A DNA stretch of 7,410 nucleotides, taken from contig JAFZXG010000027.1 in NCBI GenBank assembly GCA_017616925.1, positions 1 to 7,410 on the forward strand. The letters run 5' to 3'. The DNA comes from Clostridia bacterium (GTDB taxonomy: Bacteria; Bacillota; Clostridia; Christensenellales; Borkfalkiaceae). The translations under genes were made by a program, and so were the position numbers. This document shows positions 6,385 through 7,410 of this stretch, piece by piece; the first letter of the stretch is position 1; every line of letters starts with the position of its first letter. The notes beneath the pieces were generated by a model, which did no database searches, was not told the DNA's origin, and worked only from the letters and a program-made list of their open reading frames with translations.

Positions 6385-7410
6385 ATGAAAAAACTGATAA
6401 CTTTCATTATGGCTTTTGCTGTTACGTTAATCGTAACATTTTCGTCGGTAGCATGCGGTTCACGTGTTATTGAAGACATTGATCCGACAAAGACTAATAT
6501 TTCCGTCGCTCTTTATTCCGGCGGTTACGGAACCGTCTGGATCGACGAAGCCGTCGAACGCTTTGAAGAGTATTACGCCGAAAGGTCTTTCGAAGAAGGG
6601 AAGACGGGAGTTAAAGTGATCGTAGATAAGAACAAATCTTATACGGGACAATCACTTGCGACAACCGTTCCCGTAGGCACGGCAGATATTTACTTTACTG
6701 GTGCTACGCCCTACTATGACCTTGCAACAGCGGGCAGCCTGATCGACATAACCGATCTTGTTACGGAAACGGTAAACGCTCAGGACGGTAAGACCATTGA
6801 AAGCAAATTAACCGATAACTTAAAACAGACGTTGCACTTAAACGGCAGGTATTATGCTATTCCTTTATATGAAGCATACGGCGGCGTCAGTTATGACGCG
6901 GGTATTTTTAAAAACAAAAACCTTTATTTTTCGAATCGTCTCGATACGGAAGATGAAGAATATCCCGGGACTAACTCTTTCGTACTTAACGTAAACGATA
7001 CGAAATCCTGCGGGCCTGATGGTGTTTACGGTACTTATGACGACGGTCTTCCTTCGACTTACATGGAATTCTATAAATTAATGAGCCAGATGCTGAAAAA
7101 ATCCGTTCAACCCTTCGTCTTTGCTTCCGCTTACGCAAATTACGCTAACGAGTTGCTGGTTGCGCTTTTCAAAAATTACGTCGGAGTGGACGGTGTGAGC
7201 GCCGTTTATAATTTCAATTCCAACGGGCAGGAGATAGACGTGGTTACCGGATTTAACGGTGATGAGCCGATATCCGAAAAGACGGTGCTTGTAAGAGAAA
7301 ACGCCAACAAGATAAAAAGCAGTCTCGGGCTTTATTATGCAACGGAATTCTGCAAAAAAGTTTTCAGCGACATAAGGTATTACGGATCGTCTTCTACGAC
7401 CGTAACGCAC
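6385..7410 (+). CDS. ABC transporter sugar-binding lipoprotein (3' truncated)
   Basis: The frame is open from the ATG at 6385 to the right edge, giving 342 residues without a stop. The protein begins MKKLITFIMAF, then a hydrophobic stretch and the lipobox S-V-A-C (C24), so it should be lipid-anchored outside the membrane. Features of the family 1/MalE-like binding fold are an opening strand and helix (ISVALYSGGYGTVWIDEAVERF, residues 39-60, split over the hinge start), TADIYFTG at 99-106, and LNGRYYAIPLYEAYGGVSY then DAGIFKNK at 152-178, the most diagnostic segment. A Gly/Asp-rich loop, CGPDGVYGTYDDGLP at 209-223, is inserted before a helix. Family members often run to 430-550 residues, so a considerable part is missing. 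It directly follows two CUT1 permeases and would deliver the sugar to them; the ligand is unknown. Confidence 0.9.
   Translation, partial: MKKLITFIMAFAVTLIVTFSSVACGSRVIEDIDPTKTNISVALYSGGYGTVWIDEAVERFEEYYAERSFEEGKTGVKVIVDKNKSYTGQSLATTVPVGTADIYFTGATPYYDLATAGSLIDITDLVTETVNAQDGKTIESKLTDNLKQTLHLNGRYYAIPLYEAYGGVSYDAGIFKNKNLYFSNRLDTEDEEYPGTNSFVLNVNDTKSCGPDGVYGTYDDGLPSTYMEFYKLMSQMLKKSVQPFVFASAYANYANELLVALFKNYVGVDGVSAVYNFNSNGQEIDVVTGFNGDEPISEKTVLVRENANKIKSSLGLYYATEFCKKVFSDIRYYGSSSTTVTH

Overview
The window looks like part of one chromosomal operon from an uncultured, gut-type Firmicute (Clostridia; a Christensenellales-like lineage is possible but cannot be fixed by eye). Supporting signs are moderate GC, strong purine-rich Shine-Dalgarno sites, Clostridia-style lipoprotein signals (MKK start, hydrophobic stretch, lipobox cysteine), and a carbohydrate ABC importer with no ATPase beside it. 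All six genes lie on the + strand and the gaps between them are only 2, 3, 14, 10 and 42 nt. No promoter for the unit and no terminator is visible, so the operon starts and ends outside the window.

Layout: (a) nt 2-625, the C-terminal end of a protein with two tandem Ig-like domains, cut by the left edge; (b) nt 628-2625, a lipoprotein with a GH67N/GH20b-like N-terminal domain and a DUF4838 core, probably a glycoside hydrolase; (c) nt 2629-4473, a lipoprotein with about three Big_2-type Ig domains followed by a GLUG-like right-handed beta-helix; (d, e) nt 4488-5435 and 5446-6342, two permeases of a CUT1-type sugar ABC importer; (f) nt 6385 to the right edge, the matching solute-binding lipoprotein, truncated at 342 residues.

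Read together, the genes suggest a Gram-positive glycan-use locus. Ig and beta-helix surface proteins would hold or recognise a polymer or host glycan, the DUF4838 protein would cut it, and the binding protein plus two permeases would import the oligosaccharide using an ATPase encoded elsewhere (MsmX-type). The substrate cannot be read from the sequence. The link between DUF4838 and endo-beta-N-acetylglucosaminidases (GH163) makes host N-glycan a testable guess. I saw no RNA genes, CRISPR arrays, mobile elements or pseudogenes. The only non-coding stretch of any size is the 42-nt gap before the binding-protein gene, which contains an inverted repeat around the ribosome binding site.
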